Shown here one piece after another: positions 8,690-17,875 of a DNA stretch of 64,000 nt. Positions within the stretch are counted from its first letter, which is position 1; each line of letters begins with the position of its first letter. The notes below the pieces were generated by a model, which saw only the letters and a program-made list of their open reading frames with translations, was not told where the DNA came from and made no database searches. Source of the DNA: Gemmatimonadetes bacterium bin94 (GTDB lineage: Bacteria > Gemmatimonadota > Gemmatimonadetes > Longimicrobiales > Gaopeijiaceae); contig MPNE01000003.1 in NCBI GenBank assembly GCA_002238865.1, positions 62,001 to 126,000 on the forward strand, given 5' to 3'. The position numbers were made by a program, and so were the translations under genes.

Positions 8690-11440
8690 GTGCCAACCCG
8701 TCCGACCGATCCCTTTGGAGCTCTCGCGACCGTCGAGCTCGCCGAGGGCCCGACCTCGTTCTACCGCCTCGGACGCCTGGAGGAGACCGGCGTCGCGTCA
8801 CTGGACCGACTTCCTTTCTCCATCCGCGTACTCCTCGAGAACGTGCTCCGCAACGCCGGTGACGGCTACGTCTCGCCGGAGCACGTCGAAGCCGTAGCCG
8901 CCTGGAGCCCTGCCAACGCAGGCGCGGACTTTCCCTTCATGCCCACCCGGGTGGTGCTCCAGGACTTCACGGGGGTGCCCGCGATCGTGGACCTGGCGTC
9001 CATGCGGGACGGCATCCGCGAGATGGGCGGCGATCCTGGGCGCATCAACCCGCTCGTGCGCGCCGACCTCGTCATCGACCACTCCGTGCAGGTCGACTTC
9101 TTCGGCACCGGGTTCGCGTTCGAGAAGAACGTGGCACGCGAGTATGAACGCAACCGGGAACGGTACGCCCTGCTGCGCTGGGCCCAGGAGGCCTTCGAGA
9201 ACTACAGCGTCGTGCCCCCGGGCACCGGCATCGTGCACCAGGTCAACCTGGAGTACCTCGCATCGGTCATCCACCGCCGCAAGCACGACGGCGCCTTCCT
9301 GGCCTACCCGGATACGGTCGTCGGGACCGACTCCCACACCACGATGGTCAACGGACTGGGCGTGGTGGGCTGGGGGGTCGGGGGGATCGAGGCCGAGGCC
9401 GTGCTCCTGGGTCAGCCCTACTACATGCTGCTGCCCGAGGTGGTGGGGGTGAAGCTCACCGGCGCACTCCCCGAGGGGGCGACGGCGACCGACCTCGTGC
9501 TGCGCGTGACGGAACTGCTGCGGGCGCACGGGGTTGTCGGCCGGTTCGTGGAGTACTACGGCGCCGGGCTGTCCGGGCTCACCCTTCCCGACAAGGCGAC
9601 GCTGGCCAACATGTCACCCGAATACGGAGCGACCGTGGGATTCTTCCCGGTCGACGCCGAGACGCTCACCTACCTCCGAGGCACGGGGCGGAGTCCCGAG
9701 TTGGTCGAACGGGTCGAACGCGTCGCCCGCGAACAGGGACTGTTTCGCACGGATGAGACCCCCGACCCCGAGTACACCTCCACGCTGGAACTGGACCTCG
9801 CCTCCATCGAGCCCAGCGTTGCGGGACCCAGGCGCCCGCAGGACCGGATCGACCTCACGGGTATCCGCCCATCCTTCGCACGCGACCTCCCGGGGCTGGT
9901 CCCGGCGGGCTTCTCCCTGACGGGCAGCGCGCACGACGACGACGGGGGCGGCACGGCGGTGGCAACGAGTCGACGCCGCACCGTCGAGATCGAGATGGAC
10001 GGCCGCACGATGGAGATCGGCGACGGAACCATCGTCGTGGCCGCGATCACGAGCTGCACGAACACGTCCAACCCTTCGGTGATGGTCGGCGCCGGCCTCA
10101 TGGCGAAGAAGGCGCGCGCGCTCGGCATGGAGGTCATGCCCTGGGTGAAGACGAGCATGGCGCCCGGCTCGCAGGTGGTCACCGACTACCTCGAGGCCGC
10201 GGGTCTGATGACGTACCTGGAGGAGTTGCGCTTCAACCTGGTGGGGTATGGCTGCACGACGTGCATCGGCAACAGCGGTCCCCTTCCCGGCGCGGTGGCC
10301 GAAGCGGTGTCGGAGCACGGCCTGGTTGTGGCATCGATCCTCTCCGGCAACCGCAACTACGAGGCCCGCATCCACGCGCTCGTGCGCGCCAACTACCTGG
10401 CATCACCCATGCTGGTCGTTGCCTTCGCCCTGGCCGGACGCATCGATATCGACCTGTACAACGAACCGCTGGGTCGGGCCGCCGATGGCCGCTCGGTCTT
10501 CCTGGCCGACCTTTGGCCCACTCCCCGGGAGATCCGCGACACGGTCGCCGCGTCACTCAAGCCCGAGATGTACCGGCAGCGCTACGCCCGGGTCTTCGAC
10601 GGTGACGAGCACTGGCAGGCCCTCCCACTTCCGGAAGAGGGGAACCTCTACGATTGGGATCCGGATTCCACCTACATACGTAATCCACCCTTCTTCCAGG
10701 GCATGAGCGCCGACCCGCCTCCGCCCGAGGATGTGCATGGAGCCCACGCTCTGGCGGTGCTGGGACAAACCGTCACTACCGATCACATCTCCCCGGCCGG
10801 CGCGATCCCGAGGGACGAGCCCGCAGGGCGCTACCTGCAGGAGCGCGGCGTGGATCCGATCCGTTTCAACACCTTCGGATCGCGCCGCGGCAATCACGAG
10901 GTCATGATGCGCGGGACCTTCGGCAACGTGCGGCTCAGGAACCTGATGCTCGACGAGAAGGAGGGCGGCTATACGGTCCACGTGCCGAGTGGCGAGACGA
11001 CGACGATCTTCGAGGCCTCAGAGAGATACCGCGCCGCCGGAACGCCCCTGGTCGTGATCGCGGGGCGGGAGTACGGCACGGGGAGTTCCCGGGACTGGGC
11101 CGCCAAGGGAACCATGCTGCTCGGCGTCAAGGCGGTGATCGCGGAGAGCTACGAGCGCATCCACCGATCCAACCTGGTGGGGATGGGGGTGCTACCGCTC
11201 CAGTTCGGGGACGGTGAGGGTGCCCGGTCGCTGGAGCTGAACGGGACCGAAGTCTACGACATCACCGGGATCGCCAGTGGACTGGAGCCGGGCGGACAGG
11301 TGGAGGTGACGGCAACGCGCGCCGACGGCTCGTTGGCTTCGTTCCAGGCGACGGTCCGGCTCGACTCCGATGTGGAGGTCGACTACTATCGCAACGGCGG
11401 TATTCTGCACACGGTCCTGAGGAGGCTCGCGGCCGAGTAG
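8690..11440 (+). CDS. acnA: aconitate hydratase A
   Basis: This 916-aa enzyme isomerises citrate to isocitrate in the TCA cycle. The three cysteines binding the 4Fe-4S cluster are present: Cys456 (SCTNTSN), Cys522 and Cys525 (GCTTCIGNSGP), with the same 66-residue spacing as E. coli AcnA. Other AcnA motifs include TDSHTTMVNGLGVVGWGVGG and the C-terminal swivel-domain segments GREYGTGSSRDWAAKGT and ESYERIHRSNLVGMGVLPL. The GTG start at 8690 follows AGGAGGAGG. It has no operon partner and converges on the 11454 gene with a 13-nt gap. Confidence 0.98.
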   Translation: MPTRPTDPFGALATVELAEGPTSFYRLGRLEETGVASLDRLPFSIRVLLENVLRNAGDGYVSPEHVEAVAAWSPANAGADFPFMPTRVVLQDFTGVPAIVDLASMRDGIREMGGDPGRINPLVRADLVIDHSVQVDFFGTGFAFEKNVAREYERNRERYALLRWAQEAFENYSVVPPGTGIVHQVNLEYLASVIHRRKHDGAFLAYPDTVVGTDSHTTMVNGLGVVGWGVGGIEAEAVLLGQPYYMLLPEVVGVKLTGALPEGATATDLVLRVTELLRAHGVVGRFVEYYGAGLSGLTLPDKATLANMSPEYGATVGFFPVDAETLTYLRGTGRSPELVERVERVAREQGLFRTDETPDPEYTSTLELDLASIEPSVAGPRRPQDRIDLTGIRPSFARDLPGLVPAGFSLTGSAHDDDGGGTAVATSRRRTVEIEMDGRTMEIGDGTIVVAAITSCTNTSNPSVMVGAGLMAKKARALGMEVMPWVKTSMAPGSQVVTDYLEAAGLMTYLEELRFNLVGYGCTTCIGNSGPLPGAVAEAVSEHGLVVASILSGNRNYEARIHALVRANYLASPMLVVAFALAGRIDIDLYNEPLGRAADGRSVFLADLWPTPREIRDTVAASLKPEMYRQRYARVFDGDEHWQALPLPEEGNLYDWDPDSTYIRNPPFFQGMSADPPPPEDVHGAHALAVLGQTVTTDHISPAGAIPRDEPAGRYLQERGVDPIRFNTFGSRRGNHEVMMRGTFGNVRLRNLMLDEKEGGYTVHVPSGETTTIFEASERYRAAGTPLVVIAGREYGTGSSRDWAAKGTMLLGVKAVIAESYERIHRSNLVGMGVLPLQFGDGEGARSLELNGTEVYDITGIASGLEPGGQVEVTATRADGSLASFQATVRLDSDVEVDYYRNGGILHTVLRRLAAE

Positions 11441-11453
11441 CGCCGGCGCCTCC

Positions 11454-12149
11454 CTACCTGTCGCGCAGCGCCAGCGGTGGCCCGAGTACCTCGCGCGCCA
11501 CAACCACGCGCCGGAGGTCGGCGGGACTGTCCAGGCCCAGTCGCTTGCCCAGGTCGATCGACCCCGACCTCCGACGCGTTGCCGGGGCGGCCTGCTCCGG
11601 CTCCGTCGCCGGCGAAGCCGCCTCGGCTCTGGCTTCCTCCGGCACGGGCACCCGTGGGGACGGCCGTGGTTCGATAGGGCGCCGATCCCGCGACCGGACC
11701 TTGATCTCGCGCGGGGCCCTGTCGCGCAGCTCCAGTACCCGCGCCTCCCGGCCCGGAGGCAATGCCGGTTCAACCGTCCGGCGCGACGGCGGAACCGGCT
11801 CCACCGTCCGTGACGACGGCCGCACCGCCGGCTCGACCTCACGGGGAGGCGGAGGGGGCCACACCGGCGGCTCGGCCTCAGGGGTCGGCGGCCACACTGG
11901 CGGCTCGATTTCCGCAACCGGCGCGCTCCGCTGGGCGACCGGAGCGGGACGCACCGGGGTTGGCCCGGCCGCCTCGTCGTCGTCCATCGGCAGCCACTCG
12001 AGCTCCTCCATCGCGCTCGCGAAGGGATCCACGCGCGCCGGCCGGGTACCGTCCTCCGCCTCCCTCGCGGCCCGCTTCCTCGCGAGCTTCCCCAGCATCT
12101 CCATCAGCGCGGCGATGAGCGCGATAACGGCGAGGAGCCTGAGGTCCAC
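11454..12149 (-). CDS. proline-rich single-pass membrane protein in nfeD-floA operon
   Basis: This 231-aa protein begins with one transmembrane helix (residues 3-20, LRLLAVIALIAALMEMLG) followed by basic KLARKRAAR. It then has a long low-complexity region rich in Pro, Glu, Val and Arg with repeats such as EPPVWPP and TVEPxxPxSR (residues about 70-190). The last 30 residues look folded (LGKRLGLDSPADLRRVVVAREVLGPP). No family is recognised. It starts 17 nt after the floA stop, so co-expression with nfeD and floA is likely and a role in the same membrane microdomain is plausible. Confidence 0.75.
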   Translation of the reverse strand: MDLRLLAVIALIAALMEMLGKLARKRAAREAEDGTRPARVDPFASAMEELEWLPMDDDEAAGPTPVRPAPVAQRSAPVAEIEPPVWPPTPEAEPPVWPPPPPREVEPAVRPSSRTVEPVPPSRRTVEPALPPGREARVLELRDRAPREIKVRSRDRRPIEPRPSPRVPVPEEARAEAASPATEPEQAAPATRRRSGSIDLGKRLGLDSPADLRRVVVAREVLGPPLALRDR

Positions 12150-12166
12150 GATTCGGTCTCCTGCTC

Positions 12167-13150
12167 CTAGGACTGCTGCTGGTCGTCCGGGTCACCCTCC
12201 GCTATAGCCCGCCGCATGTGGGTGTCCGATTCGATGTTGCGGTACTTGGCGTAGTCCATGATCCCCATGTTGCCGCTCCGGAAAGCGTCGGCCATGGCCA
12301 ACGGGATCTTGGCCTCGGCCGCAATCACTTCGGCGCGCATCTCCTCGACCCGTGCCCTCATCTCCTGCTCGCGAGCCATCGCCATGGCGCGGCGCTCTTC
12401 GGCCCGGGCCTGCGCAACGCGCTTGTCGGCCTCGGCCTGGTCGGTCTGCAGCTCGGCCCCGATGTTCTTGCCGACATCCACATCGGCGATGTCGATCGAG
12501 AGGATCTCGAAGGCCGTCCCCGAATCGAGTCCCTTCTGCAGGACCGTCTTCGAGATGGCGTCCGGATTCTCCAGCACGGCCTTGTGCGAGTCGGCCGAGC
12601 CGATCGTCGAGACGATGCCCTCGCCCACACGCGCCAGGATCGTCTCCTCCCCGGCACCGCCAACGAGGCGATTGATGTTCGCCCGGACAGTGACCCGCGC
12701 AATGGCGATCAGCTGGATTCCGTCCCGGGCCATCGCCGCGACCCGCGGAGTCTGGACCACCTTCGGGTTCACCGAGACCTGCACCGCCTCGAAGACGTCA
12801 CGGCCGGCGAGATCGATGGCCGCCGCCTGCTGAAAGGGAAGCTCGATGGTGGCCTTGTCGGCGCTGATCAGAGCACGCACGACGCGGTCCACGTCGCCCC
12901 CCGCGAGGTAGTGGGCTTCCAGATGTTCGACGTCCAGCGGCAATCCGGCCTTGGTGGCTGCGATCAGCGGGCGCACGACCGCCGGAGGACTGACCTTGCG
13001 GAGACGCATCCCCACCAGGTTGCCCAGGCCCAGCCTGACGTTCGAGAAGAACGCCTCCATCCAGAGTCGAACCGGTACGGCCCATAGCAGGGTCAGAAGG
13101 GCGATGAGCCCCACGAACAGCAGCACCACGGTAGTGATCAACGGATCCAT
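12167..13150 (-). CDS. floA: flotillin-like protein FloA
   Basis: This 327-aa membrane-scaffold protein is of the FloA/YqfA family and organises lipid microdomains on the cytoplasmic face. An N-terminal hydrophobic hairpin segment (residues 5-35) is followed by the SPFH/PHB-like domain ([39 protein letters not shown]) and a C-terminal Ala/Glu/Arg-rich coiled coil (about 235-290) ending with DYAKYRN. It matches Bacillus FloA in length and order. It lies 15 nt downstream of nfeD, the usual operon partner. Confidence 0.97.
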   Translation of the reverse strand: MDPLITTVVLLFVGLIALLTLLWAVPVRLWMEAFFSNVRLGLGNLVGMRLRKVSPPAVVRPLIAATKAGLPLDVEHLEAHYLAGGDVDRVVRALISADKATIELPFQQAAAIDLAGRDVFEAVQVSVNPKVVQTPRVAAMARDGIQLIAIARVTVRANINRLVGGAGEETILARVGEGIVSTIGSADSHKAVLENPDAISKTVLQKGLDSGTAFEILSIDIADVDVGKNIGAELQTDQAEADKRVAQARAEERRAMAMAREQEMRARVEEMRAEVIAAEAKIPLAMADAFRSGNMGIMDYAKYRNIESDTHMRRAIAEGDPDDQQQS

Positions 13151-13165
13151 GTGAGTGTTCTTCCT

Positions 13166-14518
13166 TTAGTTTGAATTGACCGCACGTACGATGTGCCGGT
13201 ACCCCTCGGCACTTGTGATGCGGATCTTCGTGCCCTCCTCGATCCATTCGCTCTCGGACACTACATCCATTCGCTCGTCGGCAAACAGACCGACCCCGGC
13301 CGGACGCAGGGCGGTGATCGCCACGCCTACGGCCCCCTCAAGGTCCACGCGGATGTCCGCCGAGGTGTAGCCCTCGTCGCGGTCGGTGGACTCGGGGAGG
13401 AGTACCCCGCTACGCTTGAGCCGCCGGCTCCTGGGCAGAAAGCGCAGTAGCCCCCACGCGGCGATGGCCACCAGAAGCATGGTGGCCGTCAGCACCGTCG
13501 CCGCCTGAGCGAAGTCCGCCCTCGTCGGCAGCTGTCCGACCTGAGCCATGAAGAGACCGCCGAGCAACGCCGCGATTCCGGCGATCCCGAAGATGCCGAA
13601 CCCCGGGATAACCAGTATTTCGACTCCCACCAGCACGGCACCGATTGCGACCAGGATGACGTCCTCGGCGCCTGCGAGCCCCACCAGCAGGTGCGCCCCG
13701 AAGAAGAGGGCCAGCGACAGTAGGCCGGCGATGCCCGCCCACCCGAACCCCGCCGTCTTGATTTCGATGATCAGTCCGAGAAAGCCGAGTGACAGGAGGA
13801 AGGGCGCGATCACGGGATTCGTGAAGAAGCGAACGATCCGTTCCGCCCAGTTGACCGTCGCCTCGGTGATCTGCGGCGCCGAGAGCCCCAGCGCGGCCAC
13901 GACGCCGTCCCAGTCGTCGACGGCCTCGGCATACTCCAGCATGACCGCCTCCTGCGTCGTCAGGGTCAGGAGCTTCCCCTCCTCCACGACGTCCGGAATC
14001 GACAGCTGTTCGTCCACCATCGCCTCGGCGACCGCTGGATCACGGCCGCGCAGTTCGGCCAGCGACCGCATCTGGGCCCGCATCGCCGACACGATCTTCT
14101 CGGACCCCTTGGTACCGCTGCCGTCCACGGGCGTGGCGGCACCCATCACGGCGCCGTTCCTCATGAAGACCTGCTCGGTCGCAAGCGCGATCATCGCCCC
14201 TGCGGAGTACGCGTGCATGTTCACGTACGCGTAGACGGGAACGGAGGAGCGGGCGATGGCGTTCGTGATCCGTTCCGCGGCATCCACCCTGCCTCCGGGC
14301 GTCTCGATTTCGAGGACCACGGCGCCGGCGCCAGACGCCTCGGCTTCTTCGATCACCCGTTCGACAAACGGTGCGAGGCCCATCTCGACGACGCCCGTCA
14401 CAGGGACGCGAACCACGCGTTCCTGCCCCGCGGCCGGCGCTGCCAGGACGGAGAGGGGCAACGTCACCACGGCGCAAGCGCGCACGTATTTCCGAGACCG
14501 TGAACTATTCCTGACCAT
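13166..14518 (-). CDS. nfeD: NfeD family membrane-bound ClpP-class serine protease
   Basis: This 450-aa protein is the full-length NfeD1b type. A signal peptide runs to about residue 31. A ClpP/SppA-like protease domain (35-225) contains ETPGGRVDAAERI and nucleophile Ser105 in AYSAGAMIAL, with a nearby lysine (137 or 141) as the likely base. About five transmembrane helices follow (230-370). A C-terminal OB-fold NfeD domain (residues 385-450) includes GAVGVAITALRPAGVG and DVVSESEWIEEGTKIRI. The ATG at 14518 is chosen because GGAGGA is 9 nt upstream; an ATG 9 nt earlier abuts it. It is likely to partner FloA. Confidence 0.96.
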   Translation of the reverse strand: MVRNSSRSRKYVRACAVVTLPLSVLAAPAAGQERVVRVPVTGVVEMGLAPFVERVIEEAEASGAGAVVLEIETPGGRVDAAERITNAIARSSVPVYAYVNMHAYSAGAMIALATEQVFMRNGAVMGAATPVDGSGTKGSEKIVSAMRAQMRSLAELRGRDPAVAEAMVDEQLSIPDVVEEGKLLTLTTQEAVMLEYAEAVDDWDGVVAALGLSAPQITEATVNWAERIVRFFTNPVIAPFLLSLGFLGLIIEIKTAGFGWAGIAGLLSLALFFGAHLLVGLAGAEDVILVAIGAVLVGVEILVIPGFGIFGIAGIAALLGGLFMAQVGQLPTRADFAQAATVLTATMLLVAIAAWGLLRFLPRSRRLKRSGVLLPESTDRDEGYTSADIRVDLEGAVGVAITALRPAGVGLFADERMDVVSESEWIEEGTKIRITSAEGYRHIVRAVNSN

Positions 14519-14657
14519 TGTGCTCATTCCTCCGCAGCCGGTTTCGCCGGTCTTCCCGGCAACGCTCGGTTCCAATACGTGACGCGGATACGGATCAATC
14601 TACGCGGGTGAGACACGGGCCGCCCCTCTACGGATCCACCTGCGCGGTGCCCCATTC

Positions 14658-15455
14658 TCATGGAATGCTCACGCCCAGCAGACGGCACGCGTAGTAGCCT
14701 CGTTGAATGGCGCGCGCATGGTCACCGGTCTCGATCGCGGTCCTCGCCCAGGCGGTGAGCCGGCGCGCACGAGTGCGGGTACGGGAGTCCGCGGCCGCTC
14801 CGCCGGTCGAGTCGGCAGCCAGAGCCGCTTCCGCGGATTCGACAACCGTGAGGGCCACGGCTCTCGGTGAGATCTCGCGAAGGGCGTCGGCCGCGCGCAA
14901 GGCCTCCAGTGCCGATCCCTTCGAGAGTGGCCCGTCGCCGGGCCGTTCGGCACTGTCGACAAGGCGCCGGGCCTCACTCAGCGCACCGGTCAGGCGAGGA
15001 GGGAGAGGGCCCGAGATCAGCTGGATCCCGGCGAGTGCGGAGTGCATCGACTCCACGGCGGACCGAACCGCCGCCGGGTCGAATTCAAGCGCCCGGAAGT
15101 CGCCCGACCGATAGATCTCCTCCCGGATGCGTCTGCCCCGGGCCGTCCCGTGACTCCACGACGCCTCCCACCGCGCCAGTACCGCGTCGCGGGCCTCTTG
15201 CGAAGCCGGAGCTCCCGCATCGATGATGCCCGGGACCCCGGCGCCCTCGCTCTCGCTCTCGCTCTCGCCACCACGGGGAGCTACGACATCCGCAAGCCGG
15301 GGCAAGGAGCCCGAGAGGTCCAGCGCGGGGCGCGTAGCGGGCGCAATCACGCGGGAATCGACCTGGGTGAGGGTCTCCTGGCAGCCCGGCAGGGACAGGA
15401 GGGTGATTGCAGCCCCGGTGAGCACAGGGCCGAAGCGACGTTTGCGTGTATCCAT
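14658..15455 (-). CDS. lipoprotein, unknown function
   Basis: This 265-aa protein starts MDTRKRRFGPV and has a lipobox (LSLPGC), so it is predicted to be lipid-anchored. A short Ser-Glu run (ESESESEG, about residue 65) is encoded by a hexanucleotide repeat. The rest is Ala/Arg-rich and predicted helical, reminiscent of tetratricopeptide-like helices (SALEALRAADALREISPRAVAL). No family is recognised. There is no Shine-Dalgarno; TACATTTC ends only 4 nt before the ATG, which could mean a leaderless transcript. Confidence 0.72.
   Translation of the reverse strand: MDTRKRRFGPVLTGAAITLLSLPGCQETLTQVDSRVIAPATRPALDLSGSLPRLADVVAPRGGESESESEGAGVPGIIDAGAPASQEARDAVLARWEASWSHGTARGRRIREEIYRSGDFRALEFDPAAVRSAVESMHSALAGIQLISGPLPPRLTGALSEARRLVDSAERPGDGPLSKGSALEALRAADALREISPRAVALTVVESAEAALAADSTGGAAADSRTRTRARRLTAWARTAIETGDHARAIQRGYYACRLLGVSIP
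15245..15268. repeat. hexanucleotide microsatellite inside the lipoprotein gene
   Basis: Four copies of a 6-bp unit (TCTCGC, first copy CCTCGC) encode alternating Glu-Ser on the minus strand. Changes in copy number would keep the frame. Confidence 0.8.
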
Positions 15456-15538
15456 GCGTGAAATGTAACGTGACCGGGCACCGCCACCCGGCCCCGACAT
15501 CCTCCGGCAGGGGCCGGGCGACGGGATGAACGCCGTGT

Positions 15539-15546
15539 TATCTTTG
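15539..15546 (+). promoter_or_regulatory. TAnnTTTG-type promoter element before the beta-oxidation operon
   Basis: TATCTTTG lies 35 nt before the ATG at 15581, at the head of the acyl-CoA operon. No TTG is seen at the usual distance upstream. Confidence 0.35.
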
Positions 15547-15580
15547 CTCCGTCACCCACATTCCCCACAGGATGAATCCC

Positions 15581-16384
15581 ATGTCCGAGAAGGTTCTCGT
15601 ACGCTACTCCGATGCGGGCGGCGGGGTCGCCATGATCACGCTGGACGACCCGCCCGCAAATACATACACCCACGAGATGATGCGTCAGCTGGACGACGCA
15701 ATCCTGAAGGCGCGCTTTGCGGACGATATTCACGTCATCGTCGTCACCGGAAACGGTGAGAAGTTCTTCTCCGCCGGAGCCAACATCGGCATGCTCGCCA
15801 CGGTCACCACCGGCTTCAAGTACAGCTTCTGCCTCCACGCCAACGAGACGCTGAACCGTCTGGAACACACGCCCAAGCTCACCATCGCGGCCCTGAACGG
15901 ACACACCGTTGGCGGGGGCCTGGAAATCGCCATGGCCGCCGACATGCGGATCGCCCGCGCGGGGCGCAGCATGGTCGGTCTCCCCGAGGTCAACCTGGGC
16001 GTGCTGCCCGGAACCGGCGGGACCCAGCGGCTGACCCGTCTCGTCGGCAAAGCGGCCGCGATCGAACTCATGACGACCGGGGAGACCTTCGGCTTCGAGC
16101 GCGCCCGCGATCTCGGCATCGTCAACCAGGTGTGGGAAGCCGACACCGGCGTCGAGTTCCTGGACCGGGTCGTCGAGTACGCCCGTGGCTTCTGTCCTCC
16201 GAACCGGGCCTCGAAGGCGGTGGGATTGATCAAGCGTTCAGTCCAGACCGGCGGCGAGATTCCCTTCGAGACGGCGCTCGCCCTGGAGCGCGAACTGCAG
16301 CAGCAGCTCTTCGCCAGCGACGATGCGCGCGAGGGTCTGGACGCCTACGTCGAGAAGCGGAAGCCCGCCTTCAGGGGCAGCTGA
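15581..16384 (+). CDS. enoyl-CoA hydratase/isomerase family protein
   Basis: This 267-aa crotonase-fold protein hydrates enoyl-CoA thioesters. Both catalytic glutamates of the hydratase subclass are present, in GGGLEIAMAADM and LPEVNLGVLPGTGGTQRL, along with the oxyanion-hole segment FFSAGANIGML. The start at 15581 is preferred over an ATG 9 nt earlier because AGGA then sits 8 nt upstream. It is first in an operon with aldehyde dehydrogenase (6-nt gap), thiolase, 3-hydroxyacyl-CoA dehydrogenase and a second hydratase, so it serves acyl-CoA beta-oxidation or a related CoA catabolic route. Substrate cannot be read from sequence. Confidence 0.93.
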   Translation: MSEKVLVRYSDAGGGVAMITLDDPPANTYTHEMMRQLDDAILKARFADDIHVIVVTGNGEKFFSAGANIGMLATVTTGFKYSFCLHANETLNRLEHTPKLTIAALNGHTVGGGLEIAMAADMRIARAGRSMVGLPEVNLGVLPGTGGTQRLTRLVGKAAAIELMTTGETFGFERARDLGIVNQVWEADTGVEFLDRVVEYARGFCPPNRASKAVGLIKRSVQTGGEIPFETALALERELQQQLFASDDAREGLDAYVEKRKPAFRGS

Positions 16385-16390
16385 CGACCC

Positions 16391-17863
16391 ATGGCGTCAG
16401 GTCAGGCGGCCGAGATGCCGCACACCCGGCTCTGGATCGGGAACGACTGGGCCGAGGCACGCGCCGGCAACACCTTCGAGACGCTCAATCCGGCGACCGG
16501 AGAGGTCATCGCCGACGTGGCCGAGGCACGTGCGGAAGACATCGATGTCGCTGTATCCGCGGCGCGTAGCGCCTTCGCCGACTCCCGCTGGCGCCGCATG
16601 AATCCCCACAAGCGCTCTCGTCTGCTATGGCGGCTTGCCGACCTGGTCGAGCGGAACGCCGACGAACTGGGCCTCCTGGAGACTCGCGACAACGGCAAGC
16701 CGTACTTCGAGGCTCGCAGGATCGACGTGCCGAGCGTGGCCCAGACGCTCCGCTACTACGCGGGGATGGCGGACAAGGTGCAGGGCGATACGGTGCCGGT
16801 GCCCGGGCCCTTCCTCAACTACACCCTGCGCGAACCCGTCGGCGTGGTGGGGGCGATCATCCCGTGGAACTTCCCCCTCTCGATGGCGGCGTGGAAGGTC
16901 GCACCCGCGCTCGCCTGCGGGAATACGGTCGTGCTCAAGCCCGCCGAGGAGACGCCCCTGACCGCCTTGCGCTTCGGGGAGCTGGCCGCAGAAGCCGGCT
17001 TCCCGCCGGGCGTCCTCAACGTGGTCCCGGGCTTCGGGGAGACCGCCGGGGCGGCTCTCGTGCGGCACCCGGGCGTGAACGCGATCTCCTTCACCGGGTC
17101 GACGGAAGTCGGCAGGACCATCATGCGGGAGTCGGCGGAGACCCTGAAGAAGGTCTCGCTGGAACTGGGCGGCAAGTCCCCGAACATCGTTTTCGCCGAC
17201 GCTGACCTCGGCCAGGCCGTGAAGGGCGCGTCGACGGGCATCTTCTACGGCAAGGGCGAGGTGTGCGCGGCGGGGAGCCGCATTCTGGTGGAGGCCGCGG
17301 TGCACGACCGGTTCGTGGACGCGCTGTCGGCGCGTGCGGCCAAGGCCACCGTGGGCGACCCCATGGCCCCCACTACCCGCCTGGGCGCGATCGTGAGCGA
17401 AGCCCAGCTGGACCGTGTGACGGGATACATTGAGGCCGGAAAGCGCGAAGGCGCCACCCTGGTGGCCGGCGGCGACCGGGTGTCGGTGAACGGCCGCGGG
17501 AACTTCGTGAACGCGACCGTCTTCCGCGATGTGGACCCGTCCATGGCCATTGCCCGGGAAGAGATCTTCGGGCCGGTGGCGGCCGTGATCCCCTTCGACG
17601 GTGTGGACGATGCGATCGCCAAGGCCAACGATTCGCTGTATGGCCTTGCGGCGGGAGTGTGGACTCGGGACATCGGCAAGGCCCACCGCATGGCCGCCGA
17701 GATCGACGCGGGAACGGTCTGGGTCAACACCTACAACCAGTATTCGCCTGCGTCACCCTTCGGAGGGTACAAGGAGAGCGGCTTTGGCAGGGATCTGGGC
17801 TTTCAGTCCGCACTCGAAAAGTACACGCACCTCAAGAGCGTCTGGGTAGCCCTGGACGGATGA
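16391..17863 (+). CDS. NAD(P)-dependent aldehyde dehydrogenase
   Basis: This 490-aa enzyme of the classical ALDH superfamily (betaine/phenylacetaldehyde/retinal-type) oxidises an aldehyde to the acid. Motifs are PWNFPLSMAAWKVAPALACGN (cofactor binding), FTGSTEVGR, catalytic base Glu258 in LELGGKSP and catalytic Cys292 in GEVCAAGSR. The sequence before the cysteine is GKGEVC rather than the common GQxC. It ends with GGYKESGFGRDLG and a typical oligomerisation tail. It sits 6 nt after the hydratase gene and 12 nt before the thiolase, which suggests it makes the acid that enters the acyl-CoA pathway; no CoA ligase is present in the operon. Confidence 0.95.
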   Translation: MASGQAAEMPHTRLWIGNDWAEARAGNTFETLNPATGEVIADVAEARAEDIDVAVSAARSAFADSRWRRMNPHKRSRLLWRLADLVERNADELGLLETRDNGKPYFEARRIDVPSVAQTLRYYAGMADKVQGDTVPVPGPFLNYTLREPVGVVGAIIPWNFPLSMAAWKVAPALACGNTVVLKPAEETPLTALRFGELAAEAGFPPGVLNVVPGFGETAGAALVRHPGVNAISFTGSTEVGRTIMRESAETLKKVSLELGGKSPNIVFADADLGQAVKGASTGIFYGKGEVCAAGSRILVEAAVHDRFVDALSARAAKATVGDPMAPTTRLGAIVSEAQLDRVTGYIEAGKREGATLVAGGDRVSVNGRGNFVNATVFRDVDPSMAIAREEIFGPVAAVIPFDGVDDAIAKANDSLYGLAAGVWTRDIGKAHRMAAEIDAGTVWVNTYNQYSPASPFGGYKESGFGRDLGFQSALEKYTHLKSVWVALDG

Positions 17864-17875
17864 GGAGCCAATGCC

